A DNA stretch of 64,000 nt. Source: HyVt-105 sp049975425 (GTDB lineage: Bacteria; Bacteroidota; Bacteroidia; Bacteroidales; VadinHA17). The notes beneath the pieces were generated by a model. The model saw only the letters and a list, made by a program, of their open reading frames with translations. It was not told where the DNA came from and ran no database searches. The stretch covers positions 62,001 through 126,000 of the forward strand of contig JBNGDI010000004.1 of the NCBI GenBank assembly GCA_049975425.1. Direction: 5' to 3'. A program made the translations under genes and the position numbers. Below are positions 43,864-52,845 of the stretch, piece after piece (the first letter of the stretch is position 1; every line of letters begins with the position of its first letter).

Positions 43864-44988
43864 ATGGCAGGTGTTTATATACACATTCCGTTTTGCAGGC
43901 AATTGTGCCACTATTGTGATTTTTATAAAACTGTTTCACTGGCCTGGAAAGGCAAAATGACAGATTGCCTTTGCCGTGAATTGATCCTTCAGCGTGAATA
44001 TCTCGATCAGCCTGTAGAAACCATTTATTTCGGAGGAGGAACTCCAACCGTTATGGCACCCGGTCAGCTCAAAGGTTTACTGCACACAGTGCAGGATATT
44101 TTTAAGGGAACCGGAAAACAGGAAATTACCGTGGAAGCAAATCCGGAAGATATGGATCGGGGCTTCTGTGAATCATTGCTTCATGCCGGCTTCAACAGGA
44201 TCAGCATCGGGATACAGTCGTTTCATGAGGCAGATCTGACACTGATGAACCGGCGACATACGGTGGAGCAATCTATTTATTCGGTGCTGAATGCACAGGA
44301 TGCCGGCTTTGACAATATTTCCGTTGATCTGATATACGGGCTGCCTGGAATGACGACGGATACCTGGAAAAGAAATGTAGAAACAGCCCTTTCGCTGAAT
44401 GTTCAGCATATCTCATCCTATTATCTCACCATTGAAAAGGGAACAATATTTTACCGCTGGATGAAGAAGGGTATCCTGCAGGAACAGGATGACAATGAGG
44501 GATTTCGGCAGTTCAGGGTTATGAACAGGCTGGCTGCCAGCGCAGGCTTTCTGCATTATGAAATATCCAATTATGCCTTGCCCGGATTCCAATCCAGACA
44601 TAATTCTGCTTACTGGAAAGGCGTTCCTTATCTGGGGATAGGTCCTTCGGCGAATTCGTTCAACGGAAAGGAAAGGCAATGGAATGTATCACACCATGCA
44701 AAATACATTCGGGCTATTGAGCAGGGAATCATCCCTGCAGAAAAGGAGGAACTGACTGAAAAAATGCTTTTCAATGAAGCGGTGATGACAGGACTTCGCA
44801 CGTCAGGCGGCGTGGATATGGAGGAAATATGCATGAGATTTGGTTATGATGCCCGGCAACATTGCCTGAAACAGGCGGGGAAATACCTGAAGAACGGATG
44901 GATGATCAAACGCGGGGGAAAACTGATTCTTACCGAGGAAGGAATGTTCCTTTCCGACACGGTTATATCCGATCTGTTCAGGGAATAG
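43864..44988 (+). CDS. hemW: HemW-type radical SAM protein
   Basis: A 374-residue radical SAM protein of the HemN/HemW family. The cluster motif CRQLCHYCDF (C-x3-C-x2-C, about 11-20) sits after VYIHIPF, followed by IYFGGGTPT, VEANPEDM and RISIGIQSF. The short N-terminus without the extra HemN segment and the C-terminal HemW domain point to HemW, a haem chaperone, rather than true coproporphyrinogen dehydrogenase. ATG 43864 gives the conserved MAGVYIHIPF; the longer frame overlaps the giant gene and is not similar. It converges with the glycosyltransferase gene. Confidence 0.92.
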   Translation: MAGVYIHIPFCRQLCHYCDFYKTVSLAWKGKMTDCLCRELILQREYLDQPVETIYFGGGTPTVMAPGQLKGLLHTVQDIFKGTGKQEITVEANPEDMDRGFCESLLHAGFNRISIGIQSFHEADLTLMNRRHTVEQSIYSVLNAQDAGFDNISVDLIYGLPGMTTDTWKRNVETALSLNVQHISSYYLTIEKGTIFYRWMKKGILQEQDDNEGFRQFRVMNRLAASAGFLHYEISNYALPGFQSRHNSAYWKGVPYLGIGPSANSFNGKERQWNVSHHAKYIRAIEQGIIPAEKEELTEKMLFNEAVMTGLRTSGGVDMEEICMRFGYDARQHCLKQAGKYLKNGWMIKRGGKLILTEEGMFLSDTVISDLFRE

Positions 44989-45016
44989 GAATTGATGAGC
45001 GGCATGCAGGAGGCGA

Positions 45017-46303
45017 TCAGGCAAGGCCTGTGTGACGGATCAGTTCATGCAGCTTTTGCTCCAGCACATCGTATGAAAAATATTTTTTACCCAGCTGATA
45101 ATTGTATTCGCCAATTTCCCGGTTCAGGTCATCATTATAAATTATTTCGGCCATTTCGCGCACCTTTTCACCGGTCAGCCGGTTGTCTTCCAGCATTACG
45201 GTTTTGAAACCCTTGCTACCGATATCGGGCCAGAAGACAGGCTTGTAATTGTTCACGAATATAGGGGTTCTGGCCAGCACCGCTTCCACGAAGGCATTGC
45301 CGAAACCCTCATAGGTGCTGAAGTACGTACATACCCTGGCATGGGCATAGGCATCGGATAGAGAGTAATTGATCTCTCCGTTCTGGCCCCGCAAACCCCG
45401 GTTATGAAAATTATCGCTGGCAAAACGAACCTGCGAACCCAGTTTCAGATCATGGATCAGGTCGACCAGCTTCTGGTAATACCTGTTATCTTCATCGTCC
45501 GCATGGCTACCGGTAATGATCAACTTCAACCGGTGATCATCCAGCCGGTGTACCAGTTCTATAGCTACCTCAATGGCTTTCCGGCTGACAATACGAGTGA
45601 TCTGGAACAGCAGGATATCGTTTTTGTCAAACCCAAGGTTTTCCCTGAGGTTTTTGTTTTTTTCTGTAATCTCACCGAAAGGCAGGTCAAAATTCATCAC
45701 GTTGGGTACCACCACCGCATCACGGCCATATTTTTCCAGCAGGGTTTTACGGGCATTTGTATTGATTACGGCGTGATAACTGTTTGGCAGGCGCAGTGGA
45801 AAATTTTCGGCAATAAACCGGTTGATATCCTCGTGCGGAGAGAGGTACCGGTCGCCGCGCTCCCAGGCAAAATCGTGATCATGGGTGATAACCGGAATAC
45901 CCAGTTGTTGTGCCGCTTTACGAATCCCGAAGCCCATTTCGAGGTGGGAGGGAAGGGAAGAAGCATTTTCTGAGATCAGGAGCTGCAGCTTTTTATCCTT
46001 TACCCAGGTTTTGATTTTGTTTGCAATGATGTTGGAATAAAGGAAAATGTGGGCTTTCAGTTCATCCAGGTCGGTATCGGGGTGAAAAAAGGCCTTTTTC
46101 TGGCTCCAGAAACTTTCCGGGCTGAAAAACGACATTTCAGGAACCAGTGTTTCGAACTCATGATTCATGGGTCTTTCCTGATACTGGCCCGACAGGATAT
46201 ATACGTCATGACCCATTCTCCTCAGCACATGGATCCATTTTTCCGCCTCCAGGGCCACTCCGTCAACCCCGCCGATCCTGCCAATGATCATACCAATTTT
46301 CAT
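45017..46303 (-). CDS. GT4-type glycosyltransferase
   Basis: A 428-residue retaining glycosyltransferase with a GT-B fold. The N-terminal GMIIGRIGGVDGVALEAEKWI is the acceptor-side loop, ITHDHDFAWERGDRY the central motif, QITRIVSRKAIEVAIEL the start of the C-lobe, and YEGFGNAFVEA the EX7E donor site. The middle and C-lobe segments match the giant fusion protein (for example TRI-x-SRK-x-IEV), so the two are paralogues on either side of hemW. It is the last gene of the minus run beginning with the PqqD-like gene. Acceptor unknown. Confidence 0.88.
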   Translation of the reverse strand: MKIGMIIGRIGGVDGVALEAEKWIHVLRRMGHDVYILSGQYQERPMNHEFETLVPEMSFFSPESFWSQKKAFFHPDTDLDELKAHIFLYSNIIANKIKTWVKDKKLQLLISENASSLPSHLEMGFGIRKAAQQLGIPVITHDHDFAWERGDRYLSPHEDINRFIAENFPLRLPNSYHAVINTNARKTLLEKYGRDAVVVPNVMNFDLPFGEITEKNKNLRENLGFDKNDILLFQITRIVSRKAIEVAIELVHRLDDHRLKLIITGSHADDEDNRYYQKLVDLIHDLKLGSQVRFASDNFHNRGLRGQNGEINYSLSDAYAHARVCTYFSTYEGFGNAFVEAVLARTPIFVNNYKPVFWPDIGSKGFKTVMLEDNRLTGEKVREMAEIIYNDDLNREIGEYNYQLGKKYFSYDVLEQKLHELIRHTGLA

Positions 46304-46331
46304 GGCACATCAGGTTGCTGCACCGGAAAGA

Positions 46332-47252
46332 TTATTTCAACAGGAATTCGGTAGACCCGATCATATGCCCGTCGGCGTAAAGGGTGGCGGTATATTCACC
46401 GGGAATGAACTGCCCGTCGTTCGGATAATAGATACACATTTCCACATCCTGATTCATATACTCCACTTCTCTTCTGGCCGAGTAGACAATGATGTTGTCC
46501 TGGTATTCGAAAAGGTTGTCAACCGAAAGTGTAAGTACCAGCTCATCGGGCCTGACCAGACGCAGGTAAACGTACCGTTTGCCGGCAGGAGCGATAGGAT
46601 TTTCACGCAGGGTAAAACATACTACGATCTGTTCCATCCGGTTGATCCTGTCTCTTTCCTTTCCCCGGCTGTTAATGGGGGTTACTGTAATGTCGGTGGC
46701 CTTGATTACCGATGCCTTCTGCACTTTCGATGATAGCTCTTCTCTTATCTTGGAAAGCTCTTCCTTTTCGGTCTGCGCCTGCTCAAGTTGTGTTTTGACC
46801 TGGAGGTTTTCTTCTGCCAGGAGTTTGTTGCGGGTATTCAGCGAGTCGATCTGGATAATGTACGACCGCATCACACCTCTCAGAGTTGACAGTTCTTTTT
46901 TATATAACTGTATCTTTTCCACGTTGGAAGCCTGGATGGCCAGCAGTTGCCTGATCTTGTCCTGTTCCCGCTCCAGCTGCACATTGAGGCTGTCGTTGTT
47001 GGTTTTGAGTGTGTCGTATCCATAGATCATGGCATTCAGCTCTTTTGTAAGAGAATCCTTTTCTTCCGTAAGCACCCTTTCCATGACCACCATCTCCTTT
47101 TTGGTGGTGATTTGCAGATATGCCAGCACTCCAATGCCAACGAGTAATATTATGCTGGCAATGATCCATCCGGTGGCCTTTTTCCCTCCGGATGCAGGCG
47201 GCGCCTGAACATTTTCCGCCTCTTTTCCCTGTGGATTGTTTTTTGTTTCCAT
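46332..47252 (-). CDS. Membrane-anchored coiled-coil protein
   Basis: A 306-residue protein. A short polar N-terminus is followed by one TM helix (GWIIASIILLVGIGVLAYLQ, about 29-48), a long coiled coil (about 50-185) and a C-terminal beta-rich domain of about 120 residues (VVCFTLRENPIAPAGKRYVY onward). It is likely a type II membrane protein with a periplasmic coiled coil. The family looks like a Bacteroidetes conserved hypothetical. ATG 47252 is favoured over a start five codons earlier. A -7 box 34 bases upstream could let this gene and the glycosyltransferase be expressed apart from the rest of the run. Confidence 0.72.
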   Translation of the reverse strand: METKNNPQGKEAENVQAPPASGGKKATGWIIASIILLVGIGVLAYLQITTKKEMVVMERVLTEEKDSLTKELNAMIYGYDTLKTNNDSLNVQLEREQDKIRQLLAIQASNVEKIQLYKKELSTLRGVMRSYIIQIDSLNTRNKLLAEENLQVKTQLEQAQTEKEELSKIREELSSKVQKASVIKATDITVTPINSRGKERDRINRMEQIVVCFTLRENPIAPAGKRYVYLRLVRPDELVLTLSVDNLFEYQDNIIVYSARREVEYMNQDVEMCIYYPNDGQFIPGEYTATLYADGHMIGSTEFLLK

Positions 47253-47286
47253 AAATGCCTGGTGCATGTGTGTGTAAAGAACGTCA

Positions 47287-47294
47287 CAAAGTTA
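47287..47294 (-). promoter_or_regulatory. Putative internal promoter before the coiled-coil gene
   Basis: On the minus strand TAACTTTG is a full TAnnTTTG match, in the 67-base gap after the TPR gene and 34 bases before ATG 47252. Confidence 0.45.
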
Positions 47295-47319
47295 GGGATA
47301 TTTTCCTCAACTGCTTATG

Positions 47320-47955
47320 TTATTTTATCTGTTCCAGTCCCTCCAGGGCTGAAGATCCTCCGGGAGTATGCATCAGGGCCTTCTGGAAAAGAACACTGGC
47401 CTCGTTGATCCGGTTCAGTTTCAATTTGGTCCAACCCAGCATGATCAGGGCATCATAATCAAATGGATACAGGTTTACCACCTTTTCAAAGTAGGGGAGC
47501 GCCCGGTGGTAGTCTTCTCTTCCGTAATAGATCAGCCCCAGACGGTGAAGGGCGACCGATTGATTTGGACATATCTCGAGGATTTTTTCATACTGCGCTA
47601 TTACCACGTTCCAGTTTCCCATGGCTGAGGCCGGGTATACCAGCCCGAAGCGGGGTTCCACAGCATAGGGCATGAGAGATACAGCTTTGTTGTAATAAGC
47701 CAGCGATTCGGTAAACAGCCCGCGTTGATAAGTTAGCCAGCCAAGCCGCAGGTTGATCTCGTATGATTTTTCATCATACACTTCCCTCAGGGCATCGATG
47801 GCTTTCTGATAATCCCCCGATGCTTCTTCCAGATAACTTTGCTGGAACTGACTGATCACTTTGTTCATATTTTGGGTCTGACCCGTAATTTGTTGCAGGG
47901 GCCATAACCACAGGCTCATCATGAGCGCCCAGGTGATTTTCTTTAAAAATTCCAT
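47320..47955 (-). CDS. Secreted TPR protein
   Basis: A 211-residue protein with a signal peptide (about 1-25, ending QQITGQ) and about four TPR units: YQKAIDALREVYDEK, FTESLAYYNKAVSLMP, WNVVIAQYEKILEICP and YHRALPYFEKVVNLYP. It is probably a periplasmic adaptor. Its start lies within the end of the beta-barrel gene (13-base overlap), so the two are translationally coupled and likely work together. Confidence 0.8.
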   Translation of the reverse strand: MEFLKKITWALMMSLWLWPLQQITGQTQNMNKVISQFQQSYLEEASGDYQKAIDALREVYDEKSYEINLRLGWLTYQRGLFTESLAYYNKAVSLMPYAVEPRFGLVYPASAMGNWNVVIAQYEKILEICPNQSVALHRLGLIYYGREDYHRALPYFEKVVNLYPFDYDALIMLGWTKLKLNRINEASVLFQKALMHTPGGSSALEGLEQIK

Positions 47956-49277
47956 TGTATTCCTCCGTTTAAGGTATGTACGTTATAGTTAACTTGATTT
48001 GTGCCCACCGGTGCATCGGCAGGATAAGCATTGTATGTGCTGTGAAGTTTTGAAAGGGTATAACTCAATGTTAATTTTGCATTGTTTTTCAGTAAAAAGA
48101 TGAGGTTTCCACCCCCCATGCATTCGATATAATCCAGTGAATTGAAAACGGAAGCTCCCAGGCTGTCTGTAAAGTTTTGCAGATTACCCGTATATCCAAA
48201 CAGCTCCATCCAAAGTGATCCTGTAACTTTCCATCCCAGCTTTTCTCTGAATACGTATCTTTCATCTACGGTATTGTTCCGGAAATGCTCGGTAATTCTT
48301 GAAATTCCGGTAACCGAATACAGATTCAGATTTCCGAGGGGGTAACAGGTAAGTTGCAGGTTCTGTTGCCAGTGCCGGAGCTGGTTGATATAGGTATAGG
48401 TGCCCGATATATCCAGATTGAAAGGACCGGCCTCCTGGTTATAGGAAAGGTGCAGAACCACGTCATTTGAAATAAATTCAGGGGCAAGCTGGATAACATT
48501 GCCGAAGCCCTGTCGCTGATAAAGAGCGGGACTTATGGTATATAAATAGTGAAAAGAGGTAATGAACGAAGCTCCCCGAAAGGCTCTGATCATGGCCTGA
48601 AGATAGTACTGGTGCTGTGAAGTGTTTCTTTCGGGAACCATATATGCATAATCAGGACCATGGTAGTAAAACAGATCGTTCTTATGGATGTATGTATACA
48701 TGTGTTGAAGGTGTATACGTGAAGACAGGGTGTGATCCAGGGAGGCGCTGAAGTAATGAAAATGCCGGGTAAAGAACTGCATACCATCCGATGTGTCGGA
48801 GGGTATGGTATAATGGCTGAATACATCCTGGTCGTTGTTGAATGAGTATTGATAATTCAGACCGAACCGGGTTATATGCGATGATCTGTCAAGAAGGTTC
48901 TTTACACGGAACGACATGGGAAGTCTGGGTGTCAGCGCCTGTACATCGGCATAGCGACCGGAATACAGGTAGCAGTAATACAGATATTCCAGGGCTGTTT
49001 TATCGCCTGAATTGAAATCAAGTGCCGCCTGGAAGTGAGGGATAGCCCCCCGGTAGTTGGCCGTTTCGTAAAAGGCTATGCCCAGTCTCATTCTGAGATA
49101 ATAGTAATCATGTCCCCTCCCGAGTGCCTCTTTCCCGGCTTTCTTTAGTGCGTCCCAGTCGTTGACAAGGTATAACCGGTACGTTAACGTATCGTAATGG
49201 ATAAAATCATAATTCTCCTGTGCCGGGGCGCCACGGAAATTCAGTAAAATCAGCAGTATGATCAGGTAACGGTACAT
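47943..49277 (-). CDS. TPR plus beta-barrel outer-membrane protein
   Basis: A 444-residue protein: signal peptide (1-19, GAPAQ), TPR-like helices (about 25-125, with YRGAIPHFQAALDFN and CYLYSGRYADVQAL), then about 310 residues of alternating aromatic beta strands such as THFRFGL-like and YSFNN segments, ending in Phe (GGIQWNF) as outer-membrane barrels do. I do not recognise a named family. It overlaps the UT/M23 gene by 16 bases and the TPR gene by 13, which suggests the three products act as one envelope unit. Confidence 0.75.
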   Translation of the reverse strand: MYRYLIILLILLNFRGAPAQENYDFIHYDTLTYRLYLVNDWDALKKAGKEALGRGHDYYYLRMRLGIAFYETANYRGAIPHFQAALDFNSGDKTALEYLYYCYLYSGRYADVQALTPRLPMSFRVKNLLDRSSHITRFGLNYQYSFNNDQDVFSHYTIPSDTSDGMQFFTRHFHYFSASLDHTLSSRIHLQHMYTYIHKNDLFYYHGPDYAYMVPERNTSQHQYYLQAMIRAFRGASFITSFHYLYTISPALYQRQGFGNVIQLAPEFISNDVVLHLSYNQEAGPFNLDISGTYTYINQLRHWQQNLQLTCYPLGNLNLYSVTGISRITEHFRNNTVDERYVFREKLGWKVTGSLWMELFGYTGNLQNFTDSLGASVFNSLDYIECMGGGNLIFLLKNNAKLTLSYTLSKLHSTYNAYPADAPVGTNQVNYNVHTLNGGIQWNF

Positions 49278-51460
49278 GTTGCACGGATTTTAACTTTTTT
49301 CCCTTTGACCTCAATTCGGTAAACACCCCCGTTTTCCAGCGTGATATCCACGGGGATCCGCTTCAATGGTTGGCGCAGAAAACGGGTGGTGATCAGTGCT
49401 TTCAGTGAAATTTTCCCTGGCGACATGTCATCGTCCTGTTCAAGGTATTCCAGTGTGTACCGGGTTCCAAGGAACATAAAAAACGGGGCCAGGAAATCCT
49501 GAAGGAACAACTGGGCCCGGCTGAAAAGAAAATGCACCGGGAAGTTGTCATCAATTTTCAGGTTCTTGTAAAATCCCAGAGGAATTTTGTAAAATGAAAG
49601 GTAGATATAATATAAAAGGCTGCTTCTTTTGCCCTGATAATGGGTAAAATAAAACAAACTTCCGTCGTTGTGAAAATAGGCCCTGGCACCGGTTTCCCGG
49701 CAATGAATATAAGTTTTGTTATAGGCATCGGTATTGATTTCCCATTCTTCGGTATGCGGCGAATGGTTAAGTGTATATTCACAACGGATATGCTGGCCGG
49801 GTATCAGGCGGAAGGATTTCTGAAGCAGCGGGTTCAGTTGAATGTTTGAAACCTGCCAGTCCCTGGCGGGTTTCTGATGCATACAGAAACAATATCCTTC
49901 CCCTGTGTTCCTGATGAAATAGCTTATGGGATAATCCAGGGTGGCCGATCCGATATAGGGAGTGGTTTGCAGCTGGAAATGCAAATGCGGGTATGGTGAG
50001 CGGCCTGAATTTCCCACGCGGGCAATAACCTGTCCTTCTTTTACCCTGTCGCCGGGCTTAACGGTAACCGATTCTTTTTTCAGGTGGCTCAGCTTGGAAT
50101 AAAGCCCGTCTTTGTGCCTGATCACGATCGTATTGCCCCAATTTTGTTTCAGATTGACTACTTCTACCGGATTATCATTCACATCGTCCACCACCTCTTC
50201 CACCACCCCTTCGCCCGGGGCGGTTACCGATTTGTTGAAACAGTGGTAATCTTCCAGGTTTTCGCCTTCGTTTTTATAGGTTTTTCCGTCGTTCCCCTGA
50301 ATGACAAAATCCCATGCGTGCTTCCATTCGTCTTTGTGGGTATATTCCCCGTCATGTCCCTGTGAAACGGTCCATTCTCCCCAGAAGGGCAGCTTGAAAG
50401 GAAAATACTGTAGATACCGGAAACGGTCTGATTCATTTTTAAAGGTATACAGGTTCTTTTCGGGCTGGTTGTACTGGATCCATACCTCACGGAGACCTTC
50501 GGATACACGGGTTCTGAATTTCAGGACATAAAGAAACAAAAGAACGATGAGATTGAAAGGCAGGGCATAGATCGACAGGCCGAATACGAGAAAGATCTTG
50601 TTCAGGCTGATGGTGATAATGGCTACCAGGGGAATGAGAAAAAGGGCCCACAGGTAACTGGCACGGGATGGAATCAGAAAAAATCCTCCGATAGCAATGG
50701 AGGTCAGAATATAATTAAAGCCGATATAACTGTAGTTGAAGCTGTTCAGGTCGGCACCGATCATATTGTAGAAAAGGTATGCGGCATAAAATCCTATCAG
50801 GGAAAGAGAAAAGGCGATCCTGGAAAAATAAAGCAATCCCAGGGCGATCAGGATCCCTGAAAGTACGCTGTACTGAAAGAATATGGCGCCCAGGCTGATA
50901 AAATAAGTACGCATTGACCCGGGAATAGCCAGGGAATTCCACCAGTCGTACAAAGCCACCAGACGGTTTCCACCTATCAGGTAGAGGTCGTTCAGGGTGT
51001 AAATGCCACGGTCGCTGATTCCCAGCGCAGTGAAATCCCTCGTGGCCAGAAAAACCAGCCAGAGCGACAGAATAAACGGCATACTCAGTGCCGGTAAACC
51101 ATATTTTCCGATTACTCCCTGTAGGCTCATGGAAATAAACAGGGTGAAAAGGGCAGCCAGCACCAGGACCAGAAAAAACAACCACCCCGGGCCGAAATAA
51201 ATACCCAGGCCCAGTCCTACCAGAAGGCTGTTGAAGCCCAGCAATCCTTTTCTGATGGTTTCGGGGTGAAAGTGCAGTGCACGGGCCAGCAGGTTGGTGA
51301 TCAGAACCGACAACAAACCGCAGAATCCCGCAAAAGTGTCGAAAAAAGTAACCATGATCAGCAGAACGGCAAACACCAGATTATCGGAAAAGAAAACCTG
51401 CGAATAGCTGTTTGCCGTACACCTCAGGAGCAGCAAGGCTTCTGCTTTCAGCTTTTTCAT
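49262..51460 (-). CDS. Urea-transporter-like membrane domain fused to M23 peptidase
   Basis: A 732-residue fusion. Residues 1-312 are a polytopic domain with urea transporter (UT) marks: GFNSLLVGLGLG (75-86), LPALSMPFILSLWL (122-135) and ALPFNLIVLL (299-308). Residues about 360-500 are an M23 metallopeptidase with an intact zinc site: His381 and Asp384 in HAWDF, and PHLHF with His494. The last 230 residues are beta-rich and unassigned. UT proteins pass urea or small amides; M23 enzymes cut peptide cross-links. The peptidase must face the periplasm to meet peptidoglycan. The start is 1 base after the PLP enzyme stop, so it is tightly coupled to that gene. Confidence 0.85.
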   Translation of the reverse strand: MKKLKAEALLLLRCTANSYSQVFFSDNLVFAVLLIMVTFFDTFAGFCGLLSVLITNLLARALHFHPETIRKGLLGFNSLLVGLGLGIYFGPGWLFFLVLVLAALFTLFISMSLQGVIGKYGLPALSMPFILSLWLVFLATRDFTALGISDRGIYTLNDLYLIGGNRLVALYDWWNSLAIPGSMRTYFISLGAIFFQYSVLSGILIALGLLYFSRIAFSLSLIGFYAAYLFYNMIGADLNSFNYSYIGFNYILTSIAIGGFFLIPSRASYLWALFLIPLVAIITISLNKIFLVFGLSIYALPFNLIVLLFLYVLKFRTRVSEGLREVWIQYNQPEKNLYTFKNESDRFRYLQYFPFKLPFWGEWTVSQGHDGEYTHKDEWKHAWDFVIQGNDGKTYKNEGENLEDYHCFNKSVTAPGEGVVEEVVDDVNDNPVEVVNLKQNWGNTIVIRHKDGLYSKLSHLKKESVTVKPGDRVKEGQVIARVGNSGRSPYPHLHFQLQTTPYIGSATLDYPISYFIRNTGEGYCFCMHQKPARDWQVSNIQLNPLLQKSFRLIPGQHIRCEYTLNHSPHTEEWEINTDAYNKTYIHCRETGARAYFHNDGSLFYFTHYQGKRSSLLYYIYLSFYKIPLGFYKNLKIDDNFPVHFLFSRAQLFLQDFLAPFFMFLGTRYTLEYLEQDDDMSPGKISLKALITTRFLRQPLKRIPVDITLENGGVYRIEVKGKKVKIRATCTVT

Positions 51461-51461
51461 A

Positions 51462-52820
51462 CTATTGCTTTTTTGCCTGCAGATGGACGGGAATCCTTTC
51501 CTGCTGGCGAATGGTTTCCAGGCTTTCCTTTTCTCTGATCAGATGTACTTTATTGTCGGGATCGATCATCACCACATTGGGCCGCAGGGTGATGAACTGC
51601 ATCCATTGTGTCATGTTGTATGCCCCTATACGGCTGATCACGAACCGGTCGCCTGTTTTCAGCAAAGGGAATACCATGCTTTCCCTGATCACATCAATGT
51701 TCATGCACAGGGGGCCGAACACGGCGGTTTCTTCCGTATGCTGGGTGGAAGGCCTGGCCGGCGAAATCTGGTGTTCGTACCAGAAAGAAGTGAACAACAG
51801 GTTGACGCCCACATCCACAATGGTAGACCGGTATCCGCTGGACAGGCGCTTATTGGCAATGACCGTTCCCAGCAGGTAGCCGGCATCGTCAATCAGGGCC
51901 CTTCCCGTTTCCAGAATCAGCAGGGGAAGGTTTTCGGGTTTGATGCCTGAATTAATCAGGGCGGAAGTAATGGCTTCCGCATATTCGTCGAATGAAGGAG
52001 CCGTGTCTGTTCCGGGCAGATAAGCTCCTTTCAGTGTGTTTTTCGAAGCGAATCCACCACCAACATCAATATATTTGATCACATGGCCGTATTTTCTTTC
52101 CAGGCCGGTTGCCAGGTCGGCCAGTTTGGCTGCAGCAATGCCGTAAGCTTCCGTGGTCATCATATAGGTTCCTATGTGCGCATGCAGCCCCACCAGCTCA
52201 AACGTTTCGCTGATCATAATACGGTTGAGGGCATCCCAGGCTTCCCCGTTTTCATAATTGAACCCGAAACGGTCCCATTTCGGGTAAACCCCCACATCCA
52301 TATTCACCCTGATGGCCACCCTGGGTCTGGTTTTCATGGTAGTGGCCAGTTGTTTGAGCCTATACAATTCGTCGAAATGGTCAATGTGGATATAGGCTTT
52401 CTGCTCAATGGCCTTTTTCAGGTATTCTTCCGGTTTGTCGGGTCCGTTGAACAGGATATTGTTCCCGGGAATTCCGTTTGCCAGGGCTTTGTCGAATTCG
52501 AATCCCGAAACCACTTCAGCCCAGGAGCCTTCCTGGTGGAACACCCTGCATACGGCATCGAGGTAATTGGTTTTGTACGACCAGGCAAACTGTACTTTCG
52601 GATAACGGGTGGAAAAAGCCCGGAAGGCTTCCCGGTAGGTTTCCCGCATGGTCTTTTCGGATATAACGAAAAGGGGAGAACCATGCTTCTGCATGAGTTC
52701 TTCCACGGCAACATCGTCGATATGAGTAATGGGTTTGATTTCGGTTTTCATGCCGAATTTGCTTGGCATTCCGGCACTGAGTTTTTTGATAAAGGGACGT
52801 TCAAAGGCATTTTTTTCCAT
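51462..52820 (-). CDS. Fold-type III PLP enzyme, decarboxylase-like
   Basis: A 452-residue alanine-racemase-fold PLP enzyme of the LysA/ornithine decarboxylase group. The cofactor Lys is about residue 83 in AWSYKTNY. VGLHAHIGTYM carries the ring-stacking His, YIDVGGGF binds phosphate, and GPLCMNID carries the Cys used by group IV decarboxylases. Substrate cannot be assigned: LysA, arginine, ornithine and carboxynorspermidine decarboxylases share these marks. Position between an ATP-grasp gene (25-base gap) and the UT/M23 gene (1-base gap) argues against ordinary lysine synthesis. Starts at 52820 or a little later are possible. Confidence 0.85.
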   Translation of the reverse strand: MEKNAFERPFIKKLSAGMPSKFGMKTEIKPITHIDDVAVEELMQKHGSPLFVISEKTMRETYREAFRAFSTRYPKVQFAWSYKTNYLDAVCRVFHQEGSWAEVVSGFEFDKALANGIPGNNILFNGPDKPEEYLKKAIEQKAYIHIDHFDELYRLKQLATTMKTRPRVAIRVNMDVGVYPKWDRFGFNYENGEAWDALNRIMISETFELVGLHAHIGTYMMTTEAYGIAAAKLADLATGLERKYGHVIKYIDVGGGFASKNTLKGAYLPGTDTAPSFDEYAEAITSALINSGIKPENLPLLILETGRALIDDAGYLLGTVIANKRLSSGYRSTIVDVGVNLLFTSFWYEHQISPARPSTQHTEETAVFGPLCMNIDVIRESMVFPLLKTGDRFVISRIGAYNMTQWMQFITLRPNVVMIDPDNKVHLIREKESLETIRQQERIPVHLQAKKQ

Positions 52821-52845
52821 AACGGCTTATTTCTTGTAAAGGATT

